Assembly: GCA_033030425.1 (NCBI GenBank)
Contig: JAUFSD010000019.1
Coordinates: 744,001-808,000, forward strand
Reading direction: 5' to 3'
Origin: Verpa conica
Taxonomy: Eukaryota; Ascomycota; Pezizomycetes; Pezizales; Morchellaceae
DNA: 64,000 bases
A model generated the notes under the pieces. That model was not told where the DNA came from. It did no database searches and worked only from the letters and a program-made list of their open reading frames with translations. Of the stretch, positions 32,860-45,377 are shown piece after piece (the first letter of the stretch is position 1; each line of letters begins with the position of its first letter). The position numbers were made by a program, and so were the translations under genes.

Positions 32860-35800
32860 GAATAACGCTGAATGGAATACTTTCCAGGCGTGGAGGATTC
32901 CGCAGGGGAAGTTGAGGGATGGTGTTGCTGATGACGATGGTGTCGGTGGTACGTGAGGTATCGGTGCAGACCAATCAAGCCCAAGGCAAGGATTTAGTCC
33001 ATATCTGGGACGAAAGCCGTTCGTTGGGTGAGTTGTCGCACCGTGCGGCTGCGCGTATGTCTAGGATCGTGTTTGCCTAAGGTATTTTTACGGCTTCCCA
33101 TTGGTCTATTGATATCACTATCACCGCGCCAATACTGAACAGGCGCATCCTGTAGAGTAAGCACGATAGCTCTAGAATCGTACATTCCTCTGTAACCATT
33201 TCTTTGAGTCTTACTGGTACATACCAGGCCAGTATAACATAGAGTATAATCGCCGGTAAGGTAAAAAGCTAGATAGCTACTTACACAAGCTGACCGTAAC
33301 CTACTCTAAGACCGGAGCGAAGAACCCGGGATTATTTCTCAGTGCCCTAGACAAATCAGTGTGGCAGCAGTAGTAGAGCCGATATACCGCTAAGATTGTC
33401 CTGGGGTCAGTTGGTAATTAGCCCACAGTAAGCCAAGCCCTCGATTGGGAGTAAGCACATCTACATGTAGTTTATCGGGTGAGATCGCAAGGCACCATGA
33501 CTTTTTCCAAGTGAATTATTTTGAGAAGCTAGTTATGAATCAGATCTACCGGGAAATTATTTACTAATGACATGTATCCATGGTCGGTGTTGAACTCCAA
33601 TAACGCAAAGTCTCTAGAATGTAGGGGGGAAAGACACAAACTCCCTATTTACGGAGGGTGTCAAAGGCAAATCCAATTATATATTGGTGGGGTCCATTTA
33701 CATGAGGGGGCGCGATTAAAACCAATCCAACAAGCGCGGGTAGTGGACACAATATGCGTTAACCTTAGACCTGTGTGTGCCGCAGACCCACCCAACTAAA
33801 CGCCAGGCAGGTCACAGCTCAACCCTGGATCACACCAACCACCCGCTTTTGGTGGGACCCGTGTACAATGTACAAACGTAGATTAAAACGGCCAGGATAC
33901 CGGTAAATGCTCCCAGTTCCACCCGCGTTTGTATGTGTAGAACAGGGAACGAAGGGAACGTGGCTATGCCATGCTCAAGGGAAGAAAAATAAAAATATCA
34001 TGAGTGATCAATCGTGACCAGATCTCGCTTCAGCATGCAGGCTAAGACAACCCGTTAGCACAAGCCACCTACTTAGGGGCTCTTCAGCCAGGGCCGCATC
34101 TTGGACAGAGCCGAAACCCTGGCTCGAGTGATTTTGCCGTTCGGCTATTATCGCTCTGACTCAACTTATGCACAGCAATGAGCGAGAGTCACGGTTTAAT
34201 TATTACCTACAGAGAATGTTAGGCCCGTGAGCTGAAAACTGACCTTACCTTACAGTGAATTCAGACTCAACTAAGACTTATGTCAATAAACTGGAAATAG
34301 AGTTATCTTGATGTGTATACTGCCTTATAGGCGCTTAAGTCAAAAAACCAACAAGGCCCATAATTTGTGTGTTATCAACCTTCGTTCATGCCTGGCCATG
34401 GTCATCTAATGCATTGAAAACCTAGTTTTTGGCTTCTTAGGAACATTACTACAAAGAGAAATATTTCTACAAAGTTCAAGCTAAAATAACAAAGCTGGTA
34501 GTGACCTTCCTCTATTGTTACCCGTGTTTCTCCTGCATTTAGTCCCTTGTCTAGAGCTAAGCTATCATTACACAGATGGTTATGCCCTACCGGGAAAACA
34601 AAAACCTAATATGGTATATGTGCGGTACATACAATATAAAACTACCCGGGGACTTGTGCAGGGTTAAAAATGGTTCATTTTAAAGCACCTGGGGGGGGGA
34701 TTCTATCTGAAACACATCGATCATATTGATTTATCGGTCTATCAATCACAGCCTTACGGAGTTCTCCGGCTGTAATCTTTGGTTTTGGGGCCTGAGGTCA
34801 GAAAGCTGAGGCACCTTAAAATCTTATGGTTACCTTCGTACAAAGCTAGCTGTCGGGTAAACCCCGAGTAGGTGAGGGAGTGGGGCATGACACTCGTTAA
34901 TCGGAGGCTGCGACCTAATCGAAGAGCTAAATCCTTCTAGAACATCATGCAGAAGCAATAAATGCATTGAGCTGATTTTGTATACTACATGTAGCTGTTA
35001 CACGTGGGCTAATACCGACCGGATGGGGATGGGAACCTGGCCCTATTGGTACACTATACGCAATTGGGATTTGAACGTGGGAATAGATGGCAGAGCTCTA
35101 TGAAAAGGGTACACAAGGTGGGGGCGAGTGACAGAGGTATCCCTTCACGGCAAATTCGGGTCCATCTACTCTAGTGTGGGGTATGACATGCGTAAGACTT
35201 ACGTCTTTTTTTTCGCTAAGTTTAGCCAAGGTTCTTCTACATTCATGATAAACCTCTATAAGTTACTACGCCCTTGGGGAGGGCTTCTATTTTACCTTCA
35301 ACCCATTTTAGGCGGTGAAGGCGGTATATTTCATAAACGCGCATGCACGCCACTTTTTTCGGCACTTTTTCTACCTCTAGTATTTTGATAGCGATATAAC
35401 AGAGTAGTCGTACAACAACTCGGACGCTTGCTTTTCCTGAATAAGGATTATGGGTGATTATGGCGACATGCTTCGTCATGTCAGCGGGTCCATAGCTAGC
35501 GACCATAAACGATGGGTAATCCATGTAGGGACAAAATATACGGTGGGCGAAGTAGATAAAACAGTCGCAGGGTGGGACAAACAAAGATCAGAATAGTAAC
35601 TTTTGTAAAATACAAAATCCCCTTCCGATTTGAAATACCTGTTTTTACGTTCTTCAAAAATAATGGTGCCACCCGTAATGCAGTTACAAAATATTAGTGT
35701 CCTGACTCTGTTTGTCCTGCATTTTATCTGGGTGCTGTATAATACATGTAGTTAATGATCCAGGGGGGCAGCGCCTTAGTGGGGTCTACAAGACATGCTC

Positions 35801-38800
35801 TTCTGAAACGCGGCTCTTTAGGGTTCTGTTTAAAGAACAAACTACATCATGTTGTGTGAACACTGTATAAGCTTGGTGTTACGCTCTTCTACCCATTTCT
35901 CCGAGTTCTGGTGTGACCCCACCTGCTGCTAAAGAGATGTTTGGCGACTTGTGATCAGCCATTTTTTTCTTTGATGAAACAGATATAGACTTTAATGCAA
36001 GCATGTATACACGATTTCATGCGAGAAACCCGGGGAATCTCGAATTCTAGAAAACTCGAATTCACAAAACCTAAAATAGGTGTGCATTTCCCCTGGTTTC
36101 AGGTTATGCGGGGGAGGCTTAGCCGGGATCCGCAAATAGCATTCCCCACCTAACCCTGAGGGTTACTGGGGCGCAATCGCAGACTTTTCATAGAACGCGA
36201 TATTATACCCATGACGTAGACCCCGCACTACTCACCAGATATCTATCTGTAACGATTGAGCCACACTCAAATCCCCCATGCCATTGATACAAGCATAGGT
36301 GTGGCCGATCGGCACCCGGTAGATAGTTGCCGAATCGGCCTTGGCCATTCCAATTTCCGCCCTCTTCCGCTCTCTTCCGTAGGCTTGTCCACCGCATATC
36401 TAGCCATCTCCACTATGTCTCGGGACATCTGGCGCTCGGATCAAGGATCTGAGATTGGAATGTGTATGTCTTAGACCTTTTTGCCGAATTAGGTGCATGT
36501 TGTGCTTTCTCCGCACACCAAAAGGTGCACGATCCAGAATCTGAATTTTGTTGTTGCAGCTTCGATTCCCGAATTGAGACAAGGGCGTGACTAATTGTAT
36601 TGGGAATCCGAAAGTGCAGGAAAAGAAAATTGCAGCAATTACTCGATCCGACCTACGGCGAACCATAATGGGCCACGGTGGGCTATGGGAGGTCATTTGA
36701 CCAAGGTCTAAGCTTTGATCTTATAATTGACTAGGTGTCTTTATTTAGTACTGGTCTTTCTCAAAGTAGAGAGGGTCGATAACGAGTGATGGTTCATGAT
36801 GTTTTCCCCGCGTGGCTTGGGAGTAATGCTTAGTGAGTGGATTTGCTTCTGCTGGTTTACTTTGAAACAGGTTGGTCAGGTTTAGTATAGTTATAGGTAA
36901 ATAGTTATCATCTTAATAGGTACTCCAATGGACTATCTTATCGGGGACTGGGTGGGCCTAGACCGGTCTAGATGACTCTGACCATTCAGGTCTCATGAGA
37001 GCCCCATCAATTTATTGGTTTACAGCGGAGAAAATGAACTGGAAATTTTTTATGAACGACGGAGCAAGAACCGATGCAACCGATGGGCTCCTGTATAGTT
37101 TAGACCACGTAACAGAACCGTATGCCCGGGCGAATTCTATTCTCTTGTTAGTATGACGTATTGCATAGTCTTATATTTCACTTCCTATGTTTTACGCTTA
37201 ATTTTTGCTAAAAACCTAACAAATCAATAGTCTATGAACAAAAGAAACAACGGGAAGTATCAAGGCTCAAGACTATATAAAACCTCTTGTTTCACCTCGG
37301 GCTTATAAGGTGTCAAAACGCTACCTCATATATGTCTCTGTGTGACTCGCTAGAACCATCCAAACTAGCCTTGCTTTCTTGCATTGGTGATCTTCATCAA
37401 CGAGCCATATTTCCGTAATCCTCTTGAGGTCTCGGTCGAGGATGATAGTTCTACTCTAGTTCTGACTCGGAGATCTCATGAGATTCGCTATGTGTAGTAA
37501 CTATGAAATGAAATAAAGGTCATACGGCCACACAAGAATAAGTATCGGGTATTTGGTCATCAAGGTAGTGCTGCGCTATTTTTGGGACCTACGTACACGT
37601 GCGCTGGCTGTTTACTTACATGTATTCATTTACGAAACTGCTAGGATCCTGATGCCTGGATCTATGAGAGATAAATGTAGATTTATCTGTTTATTGATTT
37701 TCTTTAGAGATATGATTTTCTGGAGGGAGTCTGTAGCAGAAGATAGATCAGTTGCTGGTAGTTGGCAAGTGTTGAGGCGTTCAGCATATCGGTCTTACGT
37801 ATATGTAACGAAGGTGAGGTGTTAGGTGCCATAACTGAAAACTTTCGGTTTAGGTATAAAAATTCCTCTATGTATTTATGATTAATTTATTTATTCATTC
37901 ATTGCTAGGTTTTAGCGTTTGTATGTAAATCTCTACTGGACCAAGGTTAATTTACTGAGGTAGGTGTTTAGGTAATTTCAGTGGTAAAGCGACTTCTCAC
38001 AGGGCACTGGCCTAGTAGCTTTGCTACATAAAAGCTTAATGATATACATAAATAAGTCGTAATTGGATAATACAGGCTATATCTTGAAGTATAGTAGATT
38101 TTGCTCGAGTAAAAATTACTGAATTCAGTGAGGATGACACGTACTAGCACTGTCATCTAGTATTCCTATACCTAGGTTTACTACCGGGGATAAATTTGGG
38201 TTGTGACTGAATTGAATCCCCACAAAGTTTGGGTAGTGACGGGTTACGTTTTATTTTTTATTTTTATATCCTTTCTTTAATTCTTCGAAGAGTCCCTTAG
38301 ATATATATATGGTATCAGCCACGAGTAGGAGGATTAGATTGATATATTTTCACTCGACTATGAATCGTACTAGGTTTATCGTGAATATGAGTGGTTTGTG
38401 GTAGACCTGGAAGGTTCAACGTAGGAGAAACCAACTTACCTTAAGATGAAGTTTTCTACGTGTACAAATAATTGATAACTACTTCGCTTCCGTTAACCTA
38501 GATACAAAAGATTCTGTGATCTCTACTAGAAGCTAGCCTCACTGTACGTACTCATCATAGGAAGGATATTAGACCATGTACTTCTACTTTGAAAAGTTCG
38601 TCGCTAATTGTGATATTTTATTAACGGGAAGGAAGGGTTTGTAGTGTTGGGATTAAGTATATTATCTCGTTGGAATTGAACAATCACCAATTCTCACTCG
38701 GCGGTGACTTTGGTTGGTGGGTTGACATTTTTTTTTTGTTTAACTCATTAATTGGTGGGTTGAAATTAGAATACAGATAATTGATAAATTCTACAAAAAT

Positions 38801-38815
38801 TCTAAAGATGCCCTA
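32860..38815. other. Gene desert upstream of Yvc1
   Basis: Nearly 6 kb without a supported gene. To about 33.2 kb it looks like the Yvc1 promoter. 33.2-36.1 kb has fairly even base composition and only short random-looking ORFs. 36.2-36.7 kb is a more GC-rich island with overlapping 64-98-codon ORFs on both strands and no recognisable domain. From 36.7 kb it is AT-rich. TACATGTA palindromes occur at 33462, 34986, 35743 and 37617. Confidence 0.5.
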
Positions 38816-39455
38816 GACCTAACTACAGGGTCGATTCAGGTCAATTTTAGGAGGGTTAGTACTACTTTAAGGATAGAAGGTGAAGTTTTTTCGATGCCTT
38901 AGCCCTGACTCTCGGCCTGACCTAGCTTTTGATTTCGGAGGGTTAGTGGTATTTAGGATGCCCTTGCCCTAAATGAATGACTGGTGCGAGTCGAATTTCG
39001 GGAGATTAAGGGTACTTCGTGTGGTAGGAAGTGAGTGTTTGGAATGCCCTAACCCTGACTACTAGCCGACATAGCCTTTTATTTTGGAGGGTTAGTGGTA
39101 CTTTAAGGGCAGGAAAAAAGTTTTTGGAGTGCCCTAGCCCTAACTCTAAGGCTAATATGAGGTTCAATTTCGGAGGGTTAGTGGTGCTTTGGGGGGTAGA
39201 AATTGGGTGTTTGGAATGCCCTAGCCCTAGCCACTCGGCTTGGCATAGCTTTCGATTTTGGATGGTTAGTGGTACTTTGAAGGCAGGAAACGAGTTATCG
39301 GGGTGCCCTAGCCCTAACTCAAAGGCTGATATGGGTCGAATTTCGGAGGGTTAGTGGTACTTTCGGGGCAGAAAGTAGGTGTTTGGAATGCCCTAGCCCT
39401 AAATACTTGGCCTGACCCAACCTTTGATTTCGGAGGGTTAGTGGTACTTTGAGGA
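38816..39455. repeat. Tandem array with telomere-like boxes, eight units
   Basis: Eight diverged units of about 70-95 bp. Each starts with TGCCCTAGCCCTAAC or close variants (CCCTAACCCT at about 39045) and ends with GGAGGGTTAGTGGTACTTT. Thus a CCCTAA-like box and an AGGGTTAG box, i.e. both strands of the TTAGGG telomere motif, alternate in opposite orientation. Odd and even units differ in the middle (ACTCTAAGGCTAATAT versus CGGCCTGACATAGC type), so the array also has a dimeric period of about 180 bp in its right half. The ORF at 39031-39354 is a by-product of the repeat. Confidence 0.85.
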
Positions 39456-39659
39456 GCCAAAACATGAATGATGATAAACCTCTAGATGATAAATCTTGAC
39501 AACTCTAGAAGAGTGTGAAAGATAATTCAGGAGTTCTGTAAGAACCTTGGAATGTATGGTATAATAAGTGATTATTTATAATTTAAGAGAATAATTTAAG
39601 CGCGGAGTTTGAAGTGGTTTAGAAGATCACTTAATTAAATTTGGAAAAGGGCTCAAGTA

Positions 39660-39844
39660 CTCGCCGGAAAAGAAAATCTGGCGATCAATTATGTACTAGT
39701 ACATAATTGCACAAACAGAAATTGGAAAGCTTCTAAAAACAATGTCTAAATAGCTCAATGTCAATGGGGATAACAATTATTATCTGGTTATTTTCTTGCA
39801 TGTACTGGTACATAATCGATCGTCAGACTTTATTTTTCGGCGAG
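39660..39844. mobile_element. MITE, 185 bp, 45-bp TIRs, TA-flanked
   Basis: Left arm 39660-39704 begins CTCGCCGG; right arm 39800-39844 ends CGGCGAG and is its imperfect reverse complement over about 45 bp. TA flanks both ends (39658-39659 and 39845-39846). The left arm holds a perfect 24-bp palindrome centred on TGTACTAGTACA (about 39690-39713). No coding capacity. TA target choice suggests mobilisation by a Tc1/mariner-type transposase; this is inferred. Confidence 0.82.
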
Positions 39845-40472
39845 TATAACTTCTAAGACCGAAAGAAAACACTCTAAATGAAGGAGCTGGAATTTTTATA
39901 GTCTATATATATATATTGAATAATATTTCATGTACAAGTAATTTATCTATTATAGAAAATGTTTCTAGCAGGATGGAGGCCTAGAGCCTGGATATGGAGG
40001 ATAGTTAGGTGTCTTAGTTTACTAGTAAGCATACCTAGTTGATGATATACCCGTGAGTGGGTTATAGGAATAGGGAAAATGTAGTAGATACAAGAAAGTC
40101 TTATCTCGGAGAGTGGTATTGGGGATACCTAGTTCTGGTCAAGCAAAATTTCTGCTTATTGATATTTTGGGCATAGATGATCACTCGCTCCCTAAGCTCT
40201 CATATATCACTCTACATCACAACATCATAATAGAGTCCGAGTCATTTTAACATCCTGACTTTTAGATATCCAATATTCCTCTTAAAAGTGTATCTACGAA
40301 CCAACTTCATACATCATCAGCCTTTCCTCACCTCACCCCAGCAATAGGTGGATAAAAAAAAAATTTTTTAAACTTAAACAGAGTTTTTATACACATCATT
40401 GCTGCGTAAAGTTTGGCAGTAACAGATACACCGTAAAATAGAGTTAGGATCTGTTCCCCCCCTCTGTTGTTT
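39845..40472. other. AT-rich spacer downstream of Lea1
   Basis: No gene seen; would hold the Lea1 3' UTR. Contains a TATATATATA run near 39906 and an A9/T6 block at 40355-40371. Confidence 0.5.
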
Positions 40473-41466
40473 TTATTCCTCCATAGCATCCCCCACTGGG
40501 CCTTCCCTTAGCTCCCTCTCTAGTCTCGCAACCTCATCTAGACTTTTTGCAGACCTGATCCTAGCCTCGATATTCTTCTTTTCTTCTGCTGTTAGGCGGA
40601 CTGCATATTCCTTTCTACCGCCGTTGAGAGGTTCCCCGACGTCGAATGTTTTAGATTTGACGCCCATGATCTAGATTGTGTTAGTCGTTGACTTCTGGAT
40701 AGGAAGGGGCGAAATATAATACCTTAGCTGCGAGGGGTGATGGTTCCTGTTCAGTCCCGAAAAGCTCTACCGCACGTTTCCGCTCTGCATCCTTGACCTT
40801 TTGATAGTCTAGGAAGCGGACGCTGGGGCAACGCCAGATGACCCAATGCCGGTAGTTCTACACCGTATCAGCGGCTATTTCAATCTGGGGAAGAAGGATA
40901 TCTACTATACCTCTTTCCTGGTGACTGGGTTCTCTAATAGCGACAAGTGTGTAAGGCGCTTAAACTTTGCCAATGGGTCTAGATCCGACAGTTCCGAAAG
41001 GTTGTTCGCAGCGAGGGTCAACACCTGCAGATTAGGTAGAGAGTTTGCAAGAGTTGGTTGAATGGTAGAGACACGGTTCCTCGCGAGTAGGAGGGTCTTA
41101 AGACGTTCTGAGAGGGGGAAGTTGCCGAGTTGCTGGATGTCGTTATCCGTGAAATCGATTGCGTCTTGTGGCTATTTTGAATAATGGGTTAGTCTCATTG
41201 TAGACTTACCTTATTTCTGCTTTTTCTGTAATAGGGGAGAGTAGAGCTTACTCCCGCAACACCCAAGTTTTCAATCGCTGGTATTTTATGGCCTGGTTTG
41301 TGTATCCACCGAAAAGGAAGAGGAGTTTTGTTCAATATAGCTCATAGATCAAAAAAATGTGTAGTATCTGTTCTTTGGATTACGCACCTCGCAAATCAAG
41401 CTCTCGGTCATTCAATGGATTGAGGTAGCTCGGGGCACTCGCAAGGAGCTCGGTTGTCAATCTCAT
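40473..41466 (-). CDS. lea1: U2 snRNP A' protein (Lea1)
   Basis: Five minus-strand exons, 41466-41388, 41292-41252, 41171-40911, 40857-40723 and 40670-40473, all in phase, give 237 residues, the normal size of U2A'. It starts MRLTTELLASAPSYLNPLNDRE, the typical U2A' opening, then leucine-rich repeats: IPAIENLGVAG, DAIDFTDNDIQQLGNFP, LKTLLLARNRVSTI, LQVLTLAANNLSEL, LTHLSLLENPVTRK, then the LRR cap NYRHWVIWRCPSVRFLDYQKV and the tail RLTAEEKKNIEARIRSAKSLDEVARLEREL. U2A' binds U2B'' and stem-loop IV of U2 snRNA in the spliceosome nucleus. The introns are short (about 53-95 bp). Strong identification. Confidence 0.93.
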
Positions 41467-42778
41467 GGTGGCGTTGGAGGGGGGGGTGACAGATCCGAAG
41501 ACTAGTTAAAGGACAGTGGTCTATGTAGATTAAGGTAGGAGATGGTACTATAAAGACGAATAGATCACCGGTGGAATGGGACTGATGGGGGGGTTGGCTG
41601 GACTGGTGACGTTGAGATATAGTTGAGGTTGAGGTTCTGCCCCTCAACACGGAAAAGGTGAGTGCACGCGTAGGCCGGGTAACCTCTCGATAGTGGGTGG
41701 TCACTCGGTCTCACTCGGTCTGTCCTGGTTCACAGCTAACGTATGAATGAATGAATTAATCATAAGCACAGCTAACGCAAGCTACATGTAGTAATTTGAT
41801 ACCTGGATTTAGATTGTGGGTGAATTAAATTTTATAAATTAATATTACTTTATCTAGTTTTTAATCTCAAAAGGCTGCGCTCAAATCAAAATATTACCCT
41901 ACACAGGCTATAAACAGATTCTGACCGTAAGACATTTAAAAGAGGGATTGGCTGCACTACTGGCAAAGTGTACGAGATATTTGTTTAATTTTAAGAAGGT
42001 GACTTGTAATATCATGAGGTATTTGCTTAAGGGGACTTAGAATCTCTTGTATAATATTAGTTGGAAGGGGGGTTGAAGTCTATACGGCGGGCCTAGTCAC
42101 GGAGAGTATGTATACTTGGACAGTGAATATTTACATATGCTCTGCATGGAATACAACCACTCTGCTTACTTTCTCCGCTCTAACTTCTCCATAGATCTGG
42201 TGTGCTATTCTACATATGCAATATAAATGCAATAATATTCCCAACTACGGCTTAAACCCCCAACGGAAAAGGAGTGCCATTCCCAAAGAATACCCAAGGT
42301 CAATATCAAAGTGATTATTGATTAGGAAACCAACAGAAAAACAGCGTTTCCTTGTCCTACCTGCTGATGCACTCTTCAAAAAGTTCATTGGAAAAAGCTA
42401 CCCTATATGCGGCTAGTCATCTGGTCATCTGACAGTTTTGTATGCACTTACTGAAAGGCTTATGAAAACTAGCGACCAGGTTGTCCGCTCTAGGTAGGAA
42501 GAAAACTGCCACGATAGGGAAAACACCGACTGATCTAATGCAACAAGTGATTTGGCAGAATAACCTTTCTGTGCGCGTTGGAAGTGTTCCGCTCCATTTG
42601 CTCAAATGAACTCCCCACTAGAACTATTAGACGTCTTCAGTACTAGCGGCCAGGCTAGTCGTTGTAATCGCGTGGAGTCGTGATGACCTGATTCCGTACG
42701 AGGTTGCCGGAGAATGATAAAAAAACTCCATTTAATAGACTCCTGTCTTTGACAAGGGTTGTAGTTCGAGGAGTAACT
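41467..42778. other. Intergenic, no gene seen
   Basis: Lea1 upstream region with two G runs (41480-41487; 41587-41593), a TACATGTA palindrome at 41783 and otherwise AT-rich DNA. Short ORFs lack coding signs. Confidence 0.5.
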
Positions 42779-43361
42779 CTAGTAGCAACTCGGGAAGAAT
42801 TCAGCCAGTGTCTCATTGAGTAGTTGGCCTCGCAGTGTAGTGGGTAGTATTGGCGTAGTTTTCTGTTTAAGTAATTCCTCTAGAAAGCCACGAGGCAGCT
42901 TTTCAACCGGTTCCGACCTGTCAACGAGCTGGCCAGATAGTTCTTTTCGCAGTTCGTCGACTGCTTCGCTAATAATTGCGTTCAATATTCCCCTGGTGAG
43001 TTCACCAACGGGTTTGTTGAACCGTTCGCTTTCAACTTCCTTCCTCAATTTAGGGCCTAGCTTGTTGACGAGTTTCTTCAGTAGTTTCTCGTCCAGAATC
43101 TCCCCGAGCCTTTCTCCTAGTTGTTTTCCCAGATACTTACCCACTCACTCGCAAAGCCACTCCCTCATACATTGTCTCAATCGCTCGGCAAGCTTCCGCC
43201 CCAAACGCCCGTTTACTTTTTCTTATACTAGCTAGTCTATTTGCTCTTACATCAACGGCTGTAGCTGCTCGTTCCCTTGATGGCCTGCGAGTGCGTATTG
43301 AACTAGACCTTATGGCTTGTCTCGGCTTCTGAGATTTTTTCCGGTAGAGGTGGTTCATCAT
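42779..43361 (-). CDS. Hypothetical charged protein, two overlapping frames
   Basis: Two minus-strand frames overlap by 8 bp: 43361-43137 (74 codons from ATG, very basic: RKKSQKPRQAIRSSSIRTRRPSRER) and 43144-42779 (121 codons, no ATG at its start; KYLGKQLGERLGEILDEKLLKKLVNKLGPKLRKEVE, strongly amphipathic helical, then more K/E/L-rich helix). The switch lies at a consensus-like donor (GTAAGT, plus positions 43135-43140), so the second frame is either reached by an intron I could not close, or by a frameshift. Composition suggests real coding sequence; I recognise no family. Could be a fungus-specific protein or a remnant. Confidence 0.4.
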
Positions 43362-43392
43362 GCTCGGGGTCGAAAAGTGAACTCCCTCCGCT

Positions 43393-43428
43393 CACACTCA
43401 CCACTCACCACTCACCACTCACCACTCG
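43393..43428. repeat. (ACTCACC)n minisatellite
   Basis: About five copies of the heptamer ACTCACC, just upstream of the hypothetical gene. Confidence 0.9.
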
Positions 43429-44405
43429 TTTTGTATCACCACATTCACAGCTTAAGTTATCAGCACGTGTAGAGAGCAAGGTACCCTGTGTAATTTCTCT
43501 GCTCTCTTTCGATGGTTTTGTTTTCTTTTTGGGGCGGGGTGTGTGGGACTGGTTATTGTTTAGGAGCCTTGTATGTAGAGAGCTGTCGTTCCAGCACAAT
43601 ACCGTAGTATTTGGCGGATACGCCCATGGGCTTACGGAAAAGTGGAAGACGACTAGTGTAGCGTTGTACGCCCCGGACAAAGCTGCCAATAACCTTCACT
43701 TGGTTCAGGCAATAACCCTAGCCCTGATATCCCGCTAGCTGAACTTGTTGATTCTCTGCCATAAACCCCATAGTCTTGCTCGCTAATTGATATGACTCTA
43801 TTCTCATAGACTGTCGTAGGAGCACAGCCTTTGACCTTATGGTCTACCAAAAGATCCCACTTTGCGAAAAAAAGAGATTGTATTGTGAAATAAACCTTCC
43901 TGGTTGTTGCCAGGTGCTCCCTAAACCGTTCTTTTATGCCATGGGCTCGCTAATATTCTTCGTACAAGAAGTAGTACCGTCTTATGTTATTGTGGAAACT
44001 CATGCATGGTCTAAACGTGATCTTGAAATAACACTAGATCATTCACGACTTGCTGTGTGGCTACATGATCCAAACAACGTGATATTGAGATAGTATTAGA
44101 TCGGCCACAACTTACTGTATGACTGCATGATAGTTTTGATACGATACCAACCAGAATATATAGTGAACGCACAGATACAGACATAGGTATCTACAAATGA
44201 AATGTCCAGCAGAATCTATAGCCGACCAAACAAGATTCTGGAAGAAAAATATACACCTCTTCTATATAAAACTTATGTGTACGCTCCTAGGTCATTAATT
44301 TCTGTTTAAATAGGTAGGTGTTTCACCTCATCTGGAAAATAGCTCACGTAGACCTCAGCACCTCTGCTTTGGAACGCGCAAGTTGGTAATTAAGGTACGC
44401 ATATA
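43429..44405. other. Intergenic, no gene seen
   Basis: Several short ORFs on both strands (for example 43405-43689 minus, 43839-44093 plus) overlap each other and show no domain. A related pair of sequences containing CTACATGATCCAAAC and ACTGCATGATAG occurs around 44060-44135. Confidence 0.4.
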
Positions 44406-44963
44406 TTGTCGGGTGTCAAATTTAAGCGAACATTGCAACACCAGGACAAAAGAGACATATAATACCACCATTCAGTACCAACAAATATAGTATTCTAGTA
44501 AAATCAAATGTTGAATAAAGTTCATAGATGGTAATAGCTTATATGGAAGCATTTTTAAGCTTATGAATAAGGCAAATTGATGGTATGCTTACCTACTAGG
44601 TGAGATCTCTAACTAAATCTCCACAAAAATAACTATCACCCCTAGAATTTAATTCTAATGGTGATAAGTAATAAAATACTGATAGAATACCAAGGTATAA
44701 TATAGAGAGATTCTGGGCAGAAACCATGGAGTGTTGAGGAATTGTAGTTTTCCGGGGTTTTTAGCCTTTGGTAAAAACCATGTTTTCTAGTGTAGATGGG
44801 GTAGTTTTGATAACTAAGGAGCACAGAGCCCTTTATCAGATAGTAAAATCCCTCTCATATTCTTATTTTGAATTTATAGCATTTTTTGTGGTTATTATAG
44901 ATCATCTAGAGTGGTAGCATCAAAAGGAGATGTTGATGTTCGCTTAAATTTGACACCCGACAA
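44406..44963. mobile_element. MITE, 558 bp, 28-bp perfect TIRs, TA-flanked
   Basis: Perfect terminal inverted repeats at 44406-44433 and 44936-44963; the left one starts TTGTCGGGTGTCAAATTTAA. Both ends are bordered by TA (44404-44405, 44964-44965). The interior is AT-rich without a transposase ORF. Perfect 28-bp ends plus TA duplication fit a non-autonomous Tc1/mariner-type element, and perfect TIRs suggest fairly recent insertion. Its ends differ from those of the elements at 2643 and 39660, so this is a separate family. Confidence 0.87.
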
Positions 44964-45377
44964 TACCTCTGTACACAGGCCGTAAAGCTGCCCCACTAAC
45001 CAAACAGTAGAACTCTGTTATTTTCGCTGAAGCGTGTGATATTATTTATCACAAATTAAAGATGGACTTCCTACTTACTTTAAGGCCTACGTTCACAATC
45101 TCTATATACCCGTCTAGTACTATATAAGTTATATTTCCAGGACAAATCCTTAATAACTCTGATACTAGGCTCCAGTGGAATGTATCACTAGTATCGGTAT
45201 GTGTCATATATGCGCACTTTCAATAAATCTAACTTATTTTTCTTGTCTTGTGTTGAACTAAACAGGCGAGTTATCGATGGGAGGATCTCACTCTTACGCT
45301 GTACTAGCGCACCTCGAACCTCCCTTATGTATTAGGAATACGCTAAATTTGGCCTTAAATTTTGAAGTAAATTGCAG

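Noticed and set aside
36203..36696. Overlapping ORFs on both strands in a GC-richer island
   Set aside because: No domain, no consistent splice sites, and equal ORF quality on both strands.
39031..39354. 107-codon ORF with internally repeated protein text
   Set aside because: The periodicity comes from the underlying tandem DNA repeat; no family resemblance.
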